A DNA stretch of 64,000 nucleotides, taken from assembly GCA_029964075.1 (NCBI GenBank), contig CM057150.1, forward strand, positions 6,788,900 through 6,852,899, written 5' to 3'. Positions 1-11,700 of the stretch are shown here, piece after piece (position 1 is the first letter of the stretch; each line of letters opens with the position of its first letter). Origin of the DNA: Patiria pectinifera (taxonomy: Eukaryota; Echinodermata; Asteroidea; Valvatida; Asterinidae). The notes beneath the pieces are model-generated. The model searched no databases. It was not told where the DNA came from and worked only from the letters and a program-made list of their open reading frames with translations. The position numbers and the translations under genes were made by a program.

Positions 1-482
1 TTCTCTCGTTGATGGACATTCATTTCAAAGTATCTATGCTGTCTTTAACCCTAACCCACCTCACTCCTCCAAAATCCTCCTGGCGGTTTTGGAGGATTCT
101 AGAGGATTGAGGATGAATGGTGATTGAATCAAATGAGGATTTTGGAGGATTGGGGATGAATGGTGATTGAAGCACAAGAGGATTTTGGAGGATTGAGGAT
201 GAATGGTGCATGAAGCACAAGAGGATTTTGGAGGATTGAGGATGAATGCATTTTGAGGCAGGACTGTCTGATGATTTTGAAGGATTTGGCGTTGGTTATC
301 CTTCATTTAAACACGAGTGCAAAGTTTTGGGATGAGGAGGATTTTGGAGGATTGAGGATGAATGCATTTTGAGGCAGGACTGTCTGACAATTTTGAAAAA
401 TTTAGGCGGAGTTGCAAAATTTTGGAGGATTTTGGACGATTGAGGATGGTTGTAAGCAACAAGGGCCTAGAGGGTTAGGGTT
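1..482 (-). repeat. minisatellite element bounded by telomere-like inverted ends
   Basis: Bases 46-482 start AACCCTAACCCACCTC and end CTAGAGGGTTAGGGTT. Between them is a 43-bp unit built on GGAGGATTGAGGATGAATGG. It is the reverse of the element at 27417-27940 and resembles 59632-60530. The encoded open frames are artefacts of the repeat. Confidence 0.75.
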
Positions 483-2654
483 AAAAACGTCTTAATTTTG
501 AACAGGCCTACCGAGATGTCAAGTGAGAAACATTTCGAAGTCGGAAAAGTTATCTCAACTCCACATAAACTTGTTACACCCACCACTAAAATTGGCATCA
601 GGATAATGCATTCTTTCTAGGATTGTTCACATGTTGTTTCCCAGGATACCACACTGCACAGATTCAAAACAATTTGCATGACTTCATCTGTGCAATTCAA
701 TTTCAAAAGTTTAAACATCAGAACAAACATGCATTATAATTCTTAACAATAACACAGTGAGTTAACACTTTCTCTTCCCTTTTCCAAGTTGATGTTCAAT
801 CATTAGAAATATGCTGAAGAACACAAATGCGGCACTGGGGAAAAATCGAAACACTGATTATTACCAAGCAAATAGGGCCTACTTTGGATTTGCTTCAATC
901 CCCAAAGAATTTGTACACAACCAAGAAAGCGGCGTCTAAAATGAATAGTGTATTTTGCTGTTTCCAATTGTCGGAGAAAAAAACATCACATTTTGTATTC
1001 AAGTTGCCAATATCTAGCTATTACATATTGTTCAAAACTTTACAAAGTGTACTTCACGTTGTCGTCCGATTGGACGAACAAAATTTAAAAAAGTCTGAAG
1101 TCTGGGATCCCTTATCAGTGAAGAGGCTCAACGCGTGGTGATCTCATGTGTGATCTGTGATCCCCCTCAATTCATGAACAAGTCATTTCTTGGCACCTTT
1201 ATCTTTAAGTACATATTAACTTTGCCAGATTAAGGATCAGTGCCCCATTGCTTCTGATTGTTCTATGGTTTAAACAACCCAAGTATAAGGGTCAGTATGT
1301 GTGTGTACAATATGAACAAAGTTCATTTTAAGGGGAGTCGTATGACTAGGGTTTTAAAGTGGTACTAAATGTAAATGTACAAAGTTCAAGCATTATTTGC
1401 AACAATAGGAAGGTTCCTTTAAACAATTTAAGGGTGGCATACGTGATGGTGACAACTAGTTTCAAAAACTGGAAAAAAGCTTTTAAAAATATGTTTTGAG
1501 TTAATTTTCATAGGTTGCTTAACCTTGTTAAAAAAGAAGAAGAATTCATATGTTGATGAATTCGGTGGAAAACAATGGCGTTTTTGGTTTTGTGTCACTT
1601 GTTTAGGTTACAATTTTGCATGGAGAGTCCAGAATTTTTGCTAAAAGCATGTCTGTGTGAACATATCAAGGTTTCTTACTGCCAGATTTAAATAATTCTT
1701 GGTTTCACGATTTCTGGCTTTACGACTCGGCTAAAAAAGTAACAGAAGTTCATCCTGTGGGATGGCTTACACGTGGTCATCACGCTCAGCTGATCTGTGC
1801 CGAGGCTGTGCGCTGATGACACATTTCCTGGCAATTTGCATCATCAGACAAAGTTAGGATGAATATACCGTAGAATGAAAAAAAAATCAGTTATGGAGGA
1901 GAAGTACGATTTCTGAATGCTGCGTCTGTGTAATTTTTATATTGTGGCTAGACTACAGAGCACTGTCTATTTGTATGTATACATGTATGCCACAAACCAT
2001 TTTTTAGTAGGTTTTTTTTTACATTAGTAGCAATTGTGATGTAAACACGAGGAAGACTGGATCGGCATTTGTTGGAACACCACTCTTTGATAAAAAGATG
2101 TCTCAAACTAAGTGCCATCTTGTGAAATGTTCACAATCCAATCTGCAATTCGGTGAAAATCAGGTCAACCCTAACATCTGTGGCATAAATTGGAAAGCCT
2201 TTTTGAGGCAGTGAAGAAGGCGTTTTATAATCTGTTGTTTCCCCTGACCCTGTTCCAATTTTCGCCGATTGAAGCCTCCCGCTCATTCCGACTAGTGCAA
2301 CTGGGTTGCTCCAACTGAGAGAAATCTACTGTCTGTATGTCTTCATCTATCTACTAGCCAAAGATGTAACGTGGGTTAAAAGTTAAGATTTGCCGGTACA
2401 TGACTCCCTCAACGCTGCAGCATTGAGGAAGAACTGACAGAGTCTCGGAGGTCCCTTTAACAAACTGATGAATCAGGCTTGTCTTAAAGGAAATGGGTGA
2501 TTTTTGACTCACGTGTACATGACACAGGAGCCATGCAGTGGTTAATCACAGTCGTGCTACCCTGGTTCATGGCAGGGCCACTGCAAACTTCAACTAAATT
2601 TAGGCTCAGACGCGTGCTCCGATAAAGTGAACCATTCGAGACTAAACCTGCTTG
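483..2654. other. no feature recognised
   Basis: AT-rich non-coding DNA. No open frame here has splice signals or family resemblance. The longest open frame, about 100 codons at 827-1141, has no recognisable motif. Confidence 0.6.
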
Positions 2655-2905
2655 GGAATTGGGTTGTTGGATTGCTTACTTTCCCTGCCTTCCACCTCTT
2701 TGATCTGGGTTCGAATCCTGTCCAGGCTGACATTGTGGATTGCTTGCTTTCCCTGCCTTCCACCTCTTTGATCTGGGTTCGAATCCTGTCCAGGCTGACA
2801 TTGTGGATTGCTTTTTTCAGTCCCTACCTGATTTCCATGGGTTTCCCCTGAAATATCCTGGCACTCTCTCTTCCCCGCTTGTAAAACTGAAGGTTTCTTC
2901 AACCT
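2655..2905 (+). mobile_element. tRNA-derived SINE with a 68-bp internal tandem duplication
   Basis: The Pol III B box GGTTCGAATCC occurs twice, because a 68-bp unit (2669-2736) is repeated at 2737-2804. The body (TTTCAGTCCCTACCTGATTTCC...) matches the SINEs at 28400-28575 and 58863-59035. Confidence 0.65.
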
Positions 2906-5890
2906 CTTTTTCTATCACTGCTCTCCATGTATGTATATACAGTGTAGATAGATTAACCAAATCAATACAATTTAGTCGGAAAAATCTTGAAATTTCTGTT
3001 AATGTCAATAGGCTTTGCTAGTGTACAGTACGTCCAAAAAGGGTCTACAACACCACACTTTGACTGCAATGTTAAATGTTGGTTTTTGCTGACTAATTGT
3101 GTGATTTTGCTGGTGAATTACTGAGGCAATGAAGTGAGTCCTTTCGTCAGTTCACATGTGTAATGGTAAATTCAGAATTTTTGTTTTCACAGAAATAGGG
3201 AGAGGATCGTATTTTTTTTTTCTTCTCTTGGGCGTTAATACTGAGTCACAGGAAATCAGTTGCTACCGGTACATCTTCCAAAGAAACGTTGATAATTTTT
3301 TTATACAAGTATTAGGAACTGTGTTCATGTCGAGTTTGTCGACCCAGCATGCCCAGTGTTAACCCTGCCAACCTTATTGAAAGTATGGAGGCCATAAGGA
3401 ATATTATCGACATTGAAGTTTCAAGATTTTTCAGACCCTTCTTGTGCTAAATTTTGGCATAATGTGTGATACACAGTCGCTATCTTCATTCATGCATTGT
3501 TTGTTGATGACGTACATGTATTAGTCCACCATCTGCAACTGCTCAGTTTTCCTGTCTATTGCACAAGAAAGTATCACATAAATCTTCAATTATGCAGATT
3601 GAACAGTGTTATCAGTGTGATGACTTTTATTGAATACCAACCCCACAGTGCCTTTTGCGTCACTTGCGCCCAGGCTCCAATCGATGGGATCAATAAATGC
3701 CCAGCCTCGTTTCCTGTGCAGTTAAGGGGATTAACATGAGTCGTGAGACCAACTTCATGTCTCTGCCGACCACGATATACATGTACTCTCAAATGACGTC
3801 ATTGCCTACATACCAGCCACGTGCATTATCAGCATTTTGAGCGTCAACTCGCATAAACGGGCATCGGCTGCGTCGCATTTGTACCGCATTTCCAGCAACA
3901 AGCGTGCATGTTTGGAACATTATCAACACTGCGCAATGCGTGCTTGACTGGTGAATTTGTGTTCATTTATGGTAGCACAGCCGTGAAATTGGGTCCTTGG
4001 ATGCTACTGTCCCGTGAATTGTCTACTGTCGCAGTACATGTAGCCATGATGATGTAGCTAACCCCTGACTTGTTGCTGCCTAAGGCAGTAGACAATAAGA
4101 AATCACTGATGCAGTAAAACTAGAACGAAGCGAAGCCTGCCGCCTTTATATTCAGGAGAACCCTCAAAATCAAGTCCACACAGTACTGGCCTGCTGTTTA
4201 GCGCTTCATTGGCTGGGAGCAATGCCACACCACATTGAATAGAATCAATTCTAAACTTAGAATGAGAATTGCGACTTATTTTATTTTCTTTCCTTAATTT
4301 GGTCCCTTCAGTCAGTAACTGACTTATGTGTATGTTCACTGGAGATACAATTTCAGCAAAGAGAGGCTTATTTTCACCACATGTGCATCTAAAGCGTATG
4401 TACAGGTGTGCAACATTTCCTCGGAGCTGCTGATTTCCTCAGATTTTTTTTTACTTCTCACGAATGCCAAATATCAGAGATGCCACTTTTCAGGTTTTAA
4501 CCCGAATTCAGGTGGTTTTTTTGTGTAAAGATTTAACAAATTAAAAGTGCTGGATTTGGTCTGAAACATCCAGAAAACACATTTTTGAAAGGGTGTAAGG
4601 GTGGATTCAAGTTTTGTAGCAGTGTTTTAGGCTTTTTATCGATGTATTGGTGGCATCTCTGGCCAATACACATTGAAAATTATTGTTCAAAGTCTTATGC
4701 GGTTTGAAATTTCCTCACATTTTCCCTCTAAATTCCCAGTTGCATGCCTGTATGCACTGTATCTTTTAGGGCAAGAACACTCATGCTTCCAATTCTGTTC
4801 TCACCTTTCTACATTCTCACAGTAGAGGCTGTTCACTATTTGGAGCCTGCCCCTTCAACTATCCCAGCTTGAAACACCCCATTGTGTATGTTCAGGACCC
4901 TTATGTAATGCCTTTCATTGTTCCCTGAAAATTGAAAGCTTTAGAAGAGTAAATACTCTTTTTGAAGTGGCAGTCTGTGGGCTTGTGTGTATTGTTATGC
5001 AATGAGCTAACATGCTGTGAAAAGAATCGCTTTCATGGGTCATATACATGTAATATAAGGCCATGGGAGTTGAAGCAGTCTGGCAACAGACTCCTGTGGT
5101 GCATCTGTATTGGCTGGTAAAATGTAGATCAGGTGATGGTGGTCACCAGTCTGAACATTTTAGTATTTTTTTTCTTCATGAAATTTAATTGCTAAACAAA
5201 AGTAACAGAATACAAACCTGTATTCAGGAAGAGGCAAAGCTCTCAGTCTCATGTAGCAGGTGTGCAATGTATAATTCCTATGCATGAAGATATCAAAAGA
5301 GGTATAGGTTTTCACCCGTCATTTGCTAAAGTGTTGAAACACTCTCTTCAAGGCATGTGCATCTTATCTAAGCTTGTGCTTATCACAAAATTTATATTTC
5401 ACTTTTTAAGCTAATCTTTCTGGATCAAACTTAAGTAAAGACTATTGCAAGACTGCACACAACTTTTCTCAGTAGAAGCAGATTGGTCATTCTGTTCCCG
5501 TCTTCCTAATTTTTGAGGGGTTTCCATTTTGGAAGTGACTCAGTCTCACCGCATGTCTAAATTTGGAGATGCAGTCCAAGAGGTGAACTCCCGAACCTAA
5601 CGAAGTGCAGTCTTACATCCTCCATTACTCATGACCTCCTGCCCCCCTCCATCTCCCAAATTTGTTGAAACTGGAGCAATCATTATAATTTTTAGAATCT
5701 AAGTTTGTAAGAAGAGCTTCATGTACAAAGCAAATGATGCCTTATCTTAATTTGGATTGAAGTGCCCTACTGTCGGTGTGATCAGGATTTCTTTATTTTC
5801 CCTTGAATTTTCCTTTTTGAGTGAATTGAGCAAAAAAGTCTGCGTTCAGCGCTCTGTAAAGATACGTTACCCAATATGCCGGCAGTAATA
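2906..5890. other. no feature recognised
   Basis: AT-rich non-coding sequence with scattered ACATGTA palindromes. No gene-like open frame or transposon ends were found. Confidence 0.55.
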
Positions 5891-6100
5891 AAGCCGGCCA
5901 ATCACAGTTGTGTCTAGGTTTTGTAGATAGTATGCACGCTCGGCCGTTGTTGTATTTCAAAAACACTGCATCCGAATCGAACCGTCACATTTTAGTCCTG
6001 ATTTGGGAATGAAATGACGTCACAAACTAGTAAAGTCGACTCCGATTGGCTGGTGCGCCGCCGCGTTGCATAAATTTGCATTCCTAGACATATCTGATGT
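5891..6100 (+). promoter_or_regulatory. promoter-like cluster (CCAAT, CRE, inverted CCAAT, TATA-like, octamer)
   Basis: Within 200 bases there is CCAAT at 5898-5902, a perfect palindromic CRE TGACGTCA at 6015-6022, ATTGG at 6045-6049, CATAAATTT at 6069-6077 and an overlapping octamer ATTTGCAT at 6074-6081, in a CpG-richer patch. The order and spacing resemble a metazoan Pol II promoter firing rightwards from about 6095. A CRE/ATF site is known to drive the mammalian ATP1A1 promoter, which makes a link to this gene plausible. No following first exon could be identified. Confidence 0.4.
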
Positions 6101-6647
6101 TCGACAGGAGAAAGGGCTCAGTGGAGAACGGGTGATACCCAGACTGTGTAAAAGGCATGGCACCCCATCCCCCGGGACACGGGACTGAATTTTTTACTGT
6201 CCGTGACTGATCAAACAAACGGAGGGTTAATTAAAATGTTCCCTAGATCCGTTTTTGTGTGTGAAACTCCAAGCACACCAAGAAGGGAAAAATAGGGCAG
6301 GGGTTGAACAAAGTAGAATACCATCATTGAATGCACCCCATGTTAATAATCCTTTTCCCGAAGGCATGTCTTCCCGAAGTTACTTCTTCCCTAATCCCAA
6401 CCACCTTGTGAACTAGGGCTTCCCTCATTAGGAAGTGCCCCATCATGGGTAATCGGGGACGAGGTTCGTGCGACACGGCCACCGCCCGGGTCGACTTGAA
6501 CAGGGGTCACCGGGTCACCAATTAGCTTCATTTTCCACGTTTCCTGAAACCTCCCCAAGTTTCTTCTTTTCAGGGTCGTCGGTTAGTAACTGCTGAGATT
6601 TGTACTTCTGACATCACGTTCCCTATAATTCACAAATATTCGCAATA
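6101..6647. other. sequence downstream of the promoter-like patch
   Basis: Moderately GC-rich sequence. A short frame beginning ATGTTCGACAGG stops after 12 codons and does not resemble the ATPase N-terminus. Nothing else is recognised. Confidence 0.45.
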
Positions 6648-6824
6648 CAGTCGAACCCCGATAAGAAGAGCACTGTTAATACATACAAGATACTGCTTAT
6701 AACAAGCAAAATTTTAGGTCCCAAGTCTTTGTTTTTCTTTGTTTTCCTTTGTTTTCCAGTATACCTGTTATAACAAGGTAATTCATAAAGTCCCAAGGAC
6801 CTATATTATAAAGGTGTTCGACTG
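6648..6824. mobile_element. Tigger/pogo-like MITE with TA target duplication
   Basis: It starts CAGTCGAACCCCG and ends GTGTTCGACTG, flanked by TA on both sides. The CAGTCGAACCTCG-type end is typical of Tc1/mariner-Tigger elements. It is 177 bp long with no coding capacity. Confidence 0.65.
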
Positions 6825-7979
6825 TACTGTTTTGCCTCAACAAGACCACCTCTGTGTTAAACTTTTCACACAAGTACAAAAATTACTGGTGTAGGCCTAC
6901 ATACAATTTGTTAAAATTCTATGAACATTGGTCATTAAACAGTGGATAGAAACATATGGATTTGGAAAAAACAGTCTTGTCTGAACACATCTGTGAGGAA
7001 ATTAGCTGAGTTTGAATATTTTCACCTTTGTATTGGTTGTGATTTTGCTTTGTCAATGGGACGATTGCATTGCCACTCAAAAAAGGTCTAAATTTTCTCT
7101 GTTATGAATTGCATATGACTTGCAAAATTTTCTAACCTCGGCGATTGACATCCTGTAACTTGCTATAATACATGTTTGCAAGTACCTTACATGTACGTAC
7201 ATGTACATGTAAAGGAACGTTTACATCCATGTACATGTACGTACTTCCTCAATGACAAAGACAAATTTTTTGAAATACGAGTAAGATCTTGCTATAGGAA
7301 AATACAAGTCACACATGCTTGTGTTGATAAGTAATGACTTTGCTTTGTGTCCGCTAACATCAATTCATGAATGAATATTCCCTTATCCTACAAAAGCCAA
7401 TAGGACTATTCCCTTATCCTATAAAAGCCACTAGGAATCTTTCCATAACTACGAAAGCCGGCAGTGTACACAAACCAAAAAGCAATCCTTTGTACTTGAA
7501 TTTAATTAAATTGGCATAAAGACCTATGGAAAGTAATTGTGACGGGGATTTACCGGTACCAGCACATGTACTACCTTCTTCAATCCTACAGAGTCCTTCA
7601 AAATCTCTTTGTATTCTGAATTATTTTAAGGGTTGAGATTGGTTACACATTTTTGTCTAGCTTGTGCAAATGATCTTATTAATTTTTTTTCATGAGAAAC
7701 TTTTTTTTTAATTTTTGGAAGTACTTCTTGTAGCACTGTATTGGGACATTAATCAATTCGCTTGCTGGGAGTGCATGTGGGTTTGCCTTAATGGGCTTGG
7801 GCTAAAATAATCAAACATGGCATCGGTCAATTGATAAAAACTTCCGAAGTGCTGCAGTGCATTTCTAAGGTCTCATTTGCATTTTGGCCAGTTGTTTTGA
7901 ATGTGATGTTACATGTACGTGATCTGTTGAGAAAAAGTCTGAAGATACACTTTATTACACATCAGTGCGTTTTGTATAA
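6825..7979. other. non-coding; short tandem and palindromic motifs
   Basis: It contains a dense run of TACATGTA/GTACGTAC palindromes at 7187-7246. A roughly 31-bp unit (TTCCCTTATCC...AAAAGCC) is repeated 2 to 3 times with divergence at 7378-7460. No gene is seen. Confidence 0.5.
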
Positions 7980-8338
7980 GGCGAAGTAAAAAAAAAAACA
8001 AGTTTCTCGTCCCCGCCCGCTTCCTTTTTGGAGGCTGCCTGGATTTTTTTATTTTTTATTTTTGAAAAATGTAGTAGAAACTCACCGAAAGAGTCTACAA
8101 ATTCATCGGAAAATAAATACCAATACCAATACAACTCTAAATGACACTGTAAATATGTTCAGTTCTCTTGTCCAACTTGTCTTTCATCTTTAAAAGTGTC
8201 TTTGAACAGTGGAACACCAACGGTTGCAGGAAATTTTGAAAAGGCGGTCATCTTGAAAAAAAATTTAAAATAAAAAGCCCCGCTTCCTCCCTTTTTCCAA
8301 AAACCCCGGAAGAGAAACTATTTTTTTTTTACTCGGCC
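7980..8338. mobile_element. GGC(C)-ended MITE, TAA target duplication (PIF/Harbinger-like)
   Basis: The left end GGCGAAGTAAAAAAAAAA mirrors the right end TTTTTTTTTTACTCGGCC, and inner arms share GTTTCTC. TAA flanks both sides. Size, ends and TWA duplication agree with the other GGCC elements in this window. Confidence 0.6.
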
Positions 8339-11300
8339 TAATGTCCAAATTGTTCGTAAAGAATGTTATTGGATGATTATGTGTATATTTACGTATGCTT
8401 GTTATTTTCAGAAAAAGTGAACTAAAAATAAAAACAACTTGTAAAACAACACGTTAAGCAAAACAAATAACCACAAACATAAATAAGTAACCACGGCCAT
8501 GAAAATAAAATCTGTGTAGATTTCAACGAACACACATATACATGTGTTCACAAATGATACATTTCTAATGCATGGAATGGGATGTCATTTCAGAACGTGT
8601 AGTTACCGCGTAGATCGAGTGTCGCTGAAACAACAGCCTTGGGTGTGAAAACAAGTGTGCTGGACTGGGGAATTGAGGTGCAAATTAATGCGATGAAACA
8701 ACACGAACTGTGATATTAAAAAGGCCACAAACCCATTACTGAAATGAAAAGTATCACTGAAGAGGAAATGCATGCATGTACCGGGAAATGCATGTACACA
8801 CCCATTTTTTGCCCCCCCCCCCCAAAAAAATAATACAAAATAACAACTAACGTACAGTGTTTCCATTTTGTCAAAAAGGTACAAATTATGTTTCTGATGA
8901 GAATTCAATTTCAAATTTGATTGAATAGGATATGATTCAATTTTCCGAGTTCCTGAAAGTTTACTAAAAAAAAACACCAACTTTCCAGTGATGAAAGGAT
9001 GGATTGTAATTTACATGCATACATACAGTCTGTCCATTTCAATGTTCTATCTTTATATATCCCAGTATTTTGTTCCTAATTGTGTAATTGATTCCCCCAA
9101 GTCGTGCCTCTGCAAAAGAAAAACGAAAAGAAAAATGAACCTCATCCCATCTTATCAATCACGTCCATTAGACTTTGGCACCAGCGTTTATTTGCCGAAG
9201 CTCAAAACAACAGTTAGAGCCCCAGTGCATTCATTTTACAAGCACAAGCTTTAAATTACATCTGCAGTAATGGACAGTTGGACCCGCTATCAGATTTTTT
9301 TTTATCCGGGGTCTGTTTGAATAAATTATTATTGCGAGCATTGCATAATGGCGTTCCATAGTACTTAATATACATGCACCGCGGACAGGTACTGTAGCAT
9401 TTGTCATGTACATGTACAGCTATGTTTAGCCTTGAGCGCTCAAAATTGCAAAGAGATGGGCAGCTTATCTGGCACTGTGCACATTAACATAGTACGCTGG
9501 AGGTAGCGTCTAAGACACTTAACGTGTCACGTACAATTTGTACATGTGAGGTTATCAGTTGCTGCATTTAGTCAAGCTTTCCTTATAATCTGCGGCTATT
9601 TTATCTGTTCATACATGTATGGATACGTCCATGTACATTATATACGTGTGTTTGCCATGACTTGGGCATTTTAACAGGCATTAGATTTTTTTTGACTTTT
9701 GTCTGCAATTAGACATTTTGTATCTGAGAGAAAGAGAATATCAGAATAAATGCATCTTTCAAACCTTTCAACCAAATGTTAGACTTTTTTTTTACAATTG
9801 ACAATCTCACCTCTAAGTTAAAATACCCCCGGTACAACTACACATTGCACACACAGGAGGACTAGGTCATGTACATGTACATGTGTGTCACTTCATTGGC
9901 TTATTTTATTTGCTTAAATGTTGTCGATGTGTGCACATTTATATTGTGTCCTTGCAAAACATAAAAGGACCCGAACAGATTGTAATCTTGCATCCAGAGG
10001 CTACTGGCACTAATGAAAGCCCACGAGGGGGGAACATATTCACATGACATCTCATTGCTACACACTGGGTTCACGGTTCATAAGTCCGACGGAAAAAGAA
10101 AAAAAATATAATAACAGTGAAGTAGACAGCCTAACAAGTCTGGCCTCTTGAAAATGTTGCGTTGCCGGTACGCCGCGACGATCGTGTGCATAACGCGAGC
10201 CATACGGTTATTGAGCTCCCGCAATGCAGAGCACTTTGGGGGTCGTGGCATTTACGTTGCCACCGATCATGTTTAATCTGGTGGGGATGCTCCAACCCAT
10301 CTCCGCGATATTAATATTCTGGGTTTTTTTTGTTGTTCGTGGGTTAGCCGTATTCACGGACGTCAATGCCGTCGTCGTAGAGATGGGTGTAAGGTAAATA
10401 TGGCGCCCCGTTTATCATTTGGATGGTTGAATCGCTGGAAAAGGGTACGGGTAATTCGATCTGTAGTGGGTAGTTTGGGTTTTTCATTGAATACGGCACA
10501 GAAAAAAAAATGCTGTGTTTCCTATCACCCTGCCCAACCTGGCCAAAAATGCTAAACCTAAAATCCTTTTATTCAAAAGCAAAAAAAAATAAAAATATTG
10601 TGCTGCCCCCGCCACCACCTGAGTTTTTGCAAACATCCAATTTAACAACAACAAAATGTAATATTTGTTAGGAATGCATGCAAATAGTAGAAAAATTAAT
10701 CAACCTTCATTTCAACCTTTTTTTTCTGGGTATAACATTTTAGAGCAAACAACAATTGTTGAAAAAAATTTGTCTTAAAAAAACAGTCTGAAAGCCATTT
10801 GTACCAGTTGACGTTTTTTCCTATGCCGCCATTATTTCCTTTGTTAATTTCTCAAGGCCATTTCACCTTTACCTGTTCAATGAAGCATGCAGATTCGTGC
10901 TTCACAGGTACTCCAGCAAGGTTTACTCATAAAACACTCCCAAGTTTTGTACTTGACCCCTTGTAAAACATCTGTGTACTGTCCAGGTACGTCACGAGCT
11001 GAAAAGTTAATGTTAGACATGGACCTGGGGGCTATTGAGTATATTTGCACAGTTTAGCTGTGACCGATAATATTTTTGATTAGGGTATGGTACATGTAAA
11101 GTTAAATGAACTTGATATACATGTAGGCTCTGTCCATATCAGAGTTTCTGATCTATCGATATACTCACTAATTCAGCGACAGCCATTTTCTGACGTGGCA
11201 CTGCGGTGGAACCAGGCTCGCGTGAGTTGCGCTTGGGTAGTACGTAGCACTCCGGGCGCCTTCGACCAGTAGTGTTACCAAGATTTGCGTAAATCCAATT

Positions 11301-11539
11301 CATTTGAAACTTTTGAAACACATTGTAAAGTCAAACCAGGAATACAGGCGTGTATTGGGCTGATGTGATTTGCAAACAAGCTTGTTTAAAAAGGTTCAAT
11401 AAGTTTTTGAGTAGGCCTATTCTTTGCAAAAAAATGCAAGAAGATGGTGTAGTATATTCTGCTTTGGTTTTCTCGTTTTCTTTTAAAAATCATTCAATTT
11501 ATAAGTAGAGTAAAAAGAGAAGAAAAAAACAGCAAAGTC
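8339..11539. other. no gene recognised; one CpG-richer patch
   Basis: Non-coding AT-rich DNA. The patch at about 10155-10400 is richer in CpG and contains the weak exon-1 candidate at 10383. The 125-codon frame on the minus strand at 8603-8980 has no recognisable domain. Confidence 0.5.
10383..10388 (+). CDS. weak candidate for the start-codon exon of the ATPase gene
   Basis: ATG GGT is followed directly by GTAAGG, a usable 5' splice site. The phase is 0, which is what exon 2 needs, and joining would give MGNKGESYRV. The 200 bases upstream are locally GC- and CpG-richer than their surroundings. Many short sequences could meet these conditions by chance; another is ATG followed by GTGAGC near 16178. 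Exon 1 may also lie outside the window. Confidence 0.15.
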
Positions 11540-11700
11540 TGTCATGAGCCAATGCCGGTACCCATTTATACTCCTGGTTGGAGAGAGACAAGTGGGGATG
11601 AAGTGGCTTGCCCAAGGACACGACATATGACCGGTGGCTGCATTCGAACCCCTGACCCTCTGATCATGAGTCACAAACCCTATTCACAAGGCCACACTAC
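11540..11700 (-). mobile_element. truncated tRNA-derived SINE
   Basis: On the minus strand it has GGGTTCGAATGCA, a degenerate B box, then the conserved body CCTTGGGCAAGCCAC and CAGGAGTATAAATGGGTACC as in the other SINEs. The ATT tail is missing. Confidence 0.6.

Noticed and set aside
46-482. True interstitial telomere
   Set aside because: Only about two telomere-like units occur at each end; the bulk is an unrelated minisatellite.
827-1141. 104-codon frame as a small gene
   Set aside because: No splice context, no recognisable motif and composition like the flanking non-coding DNA.
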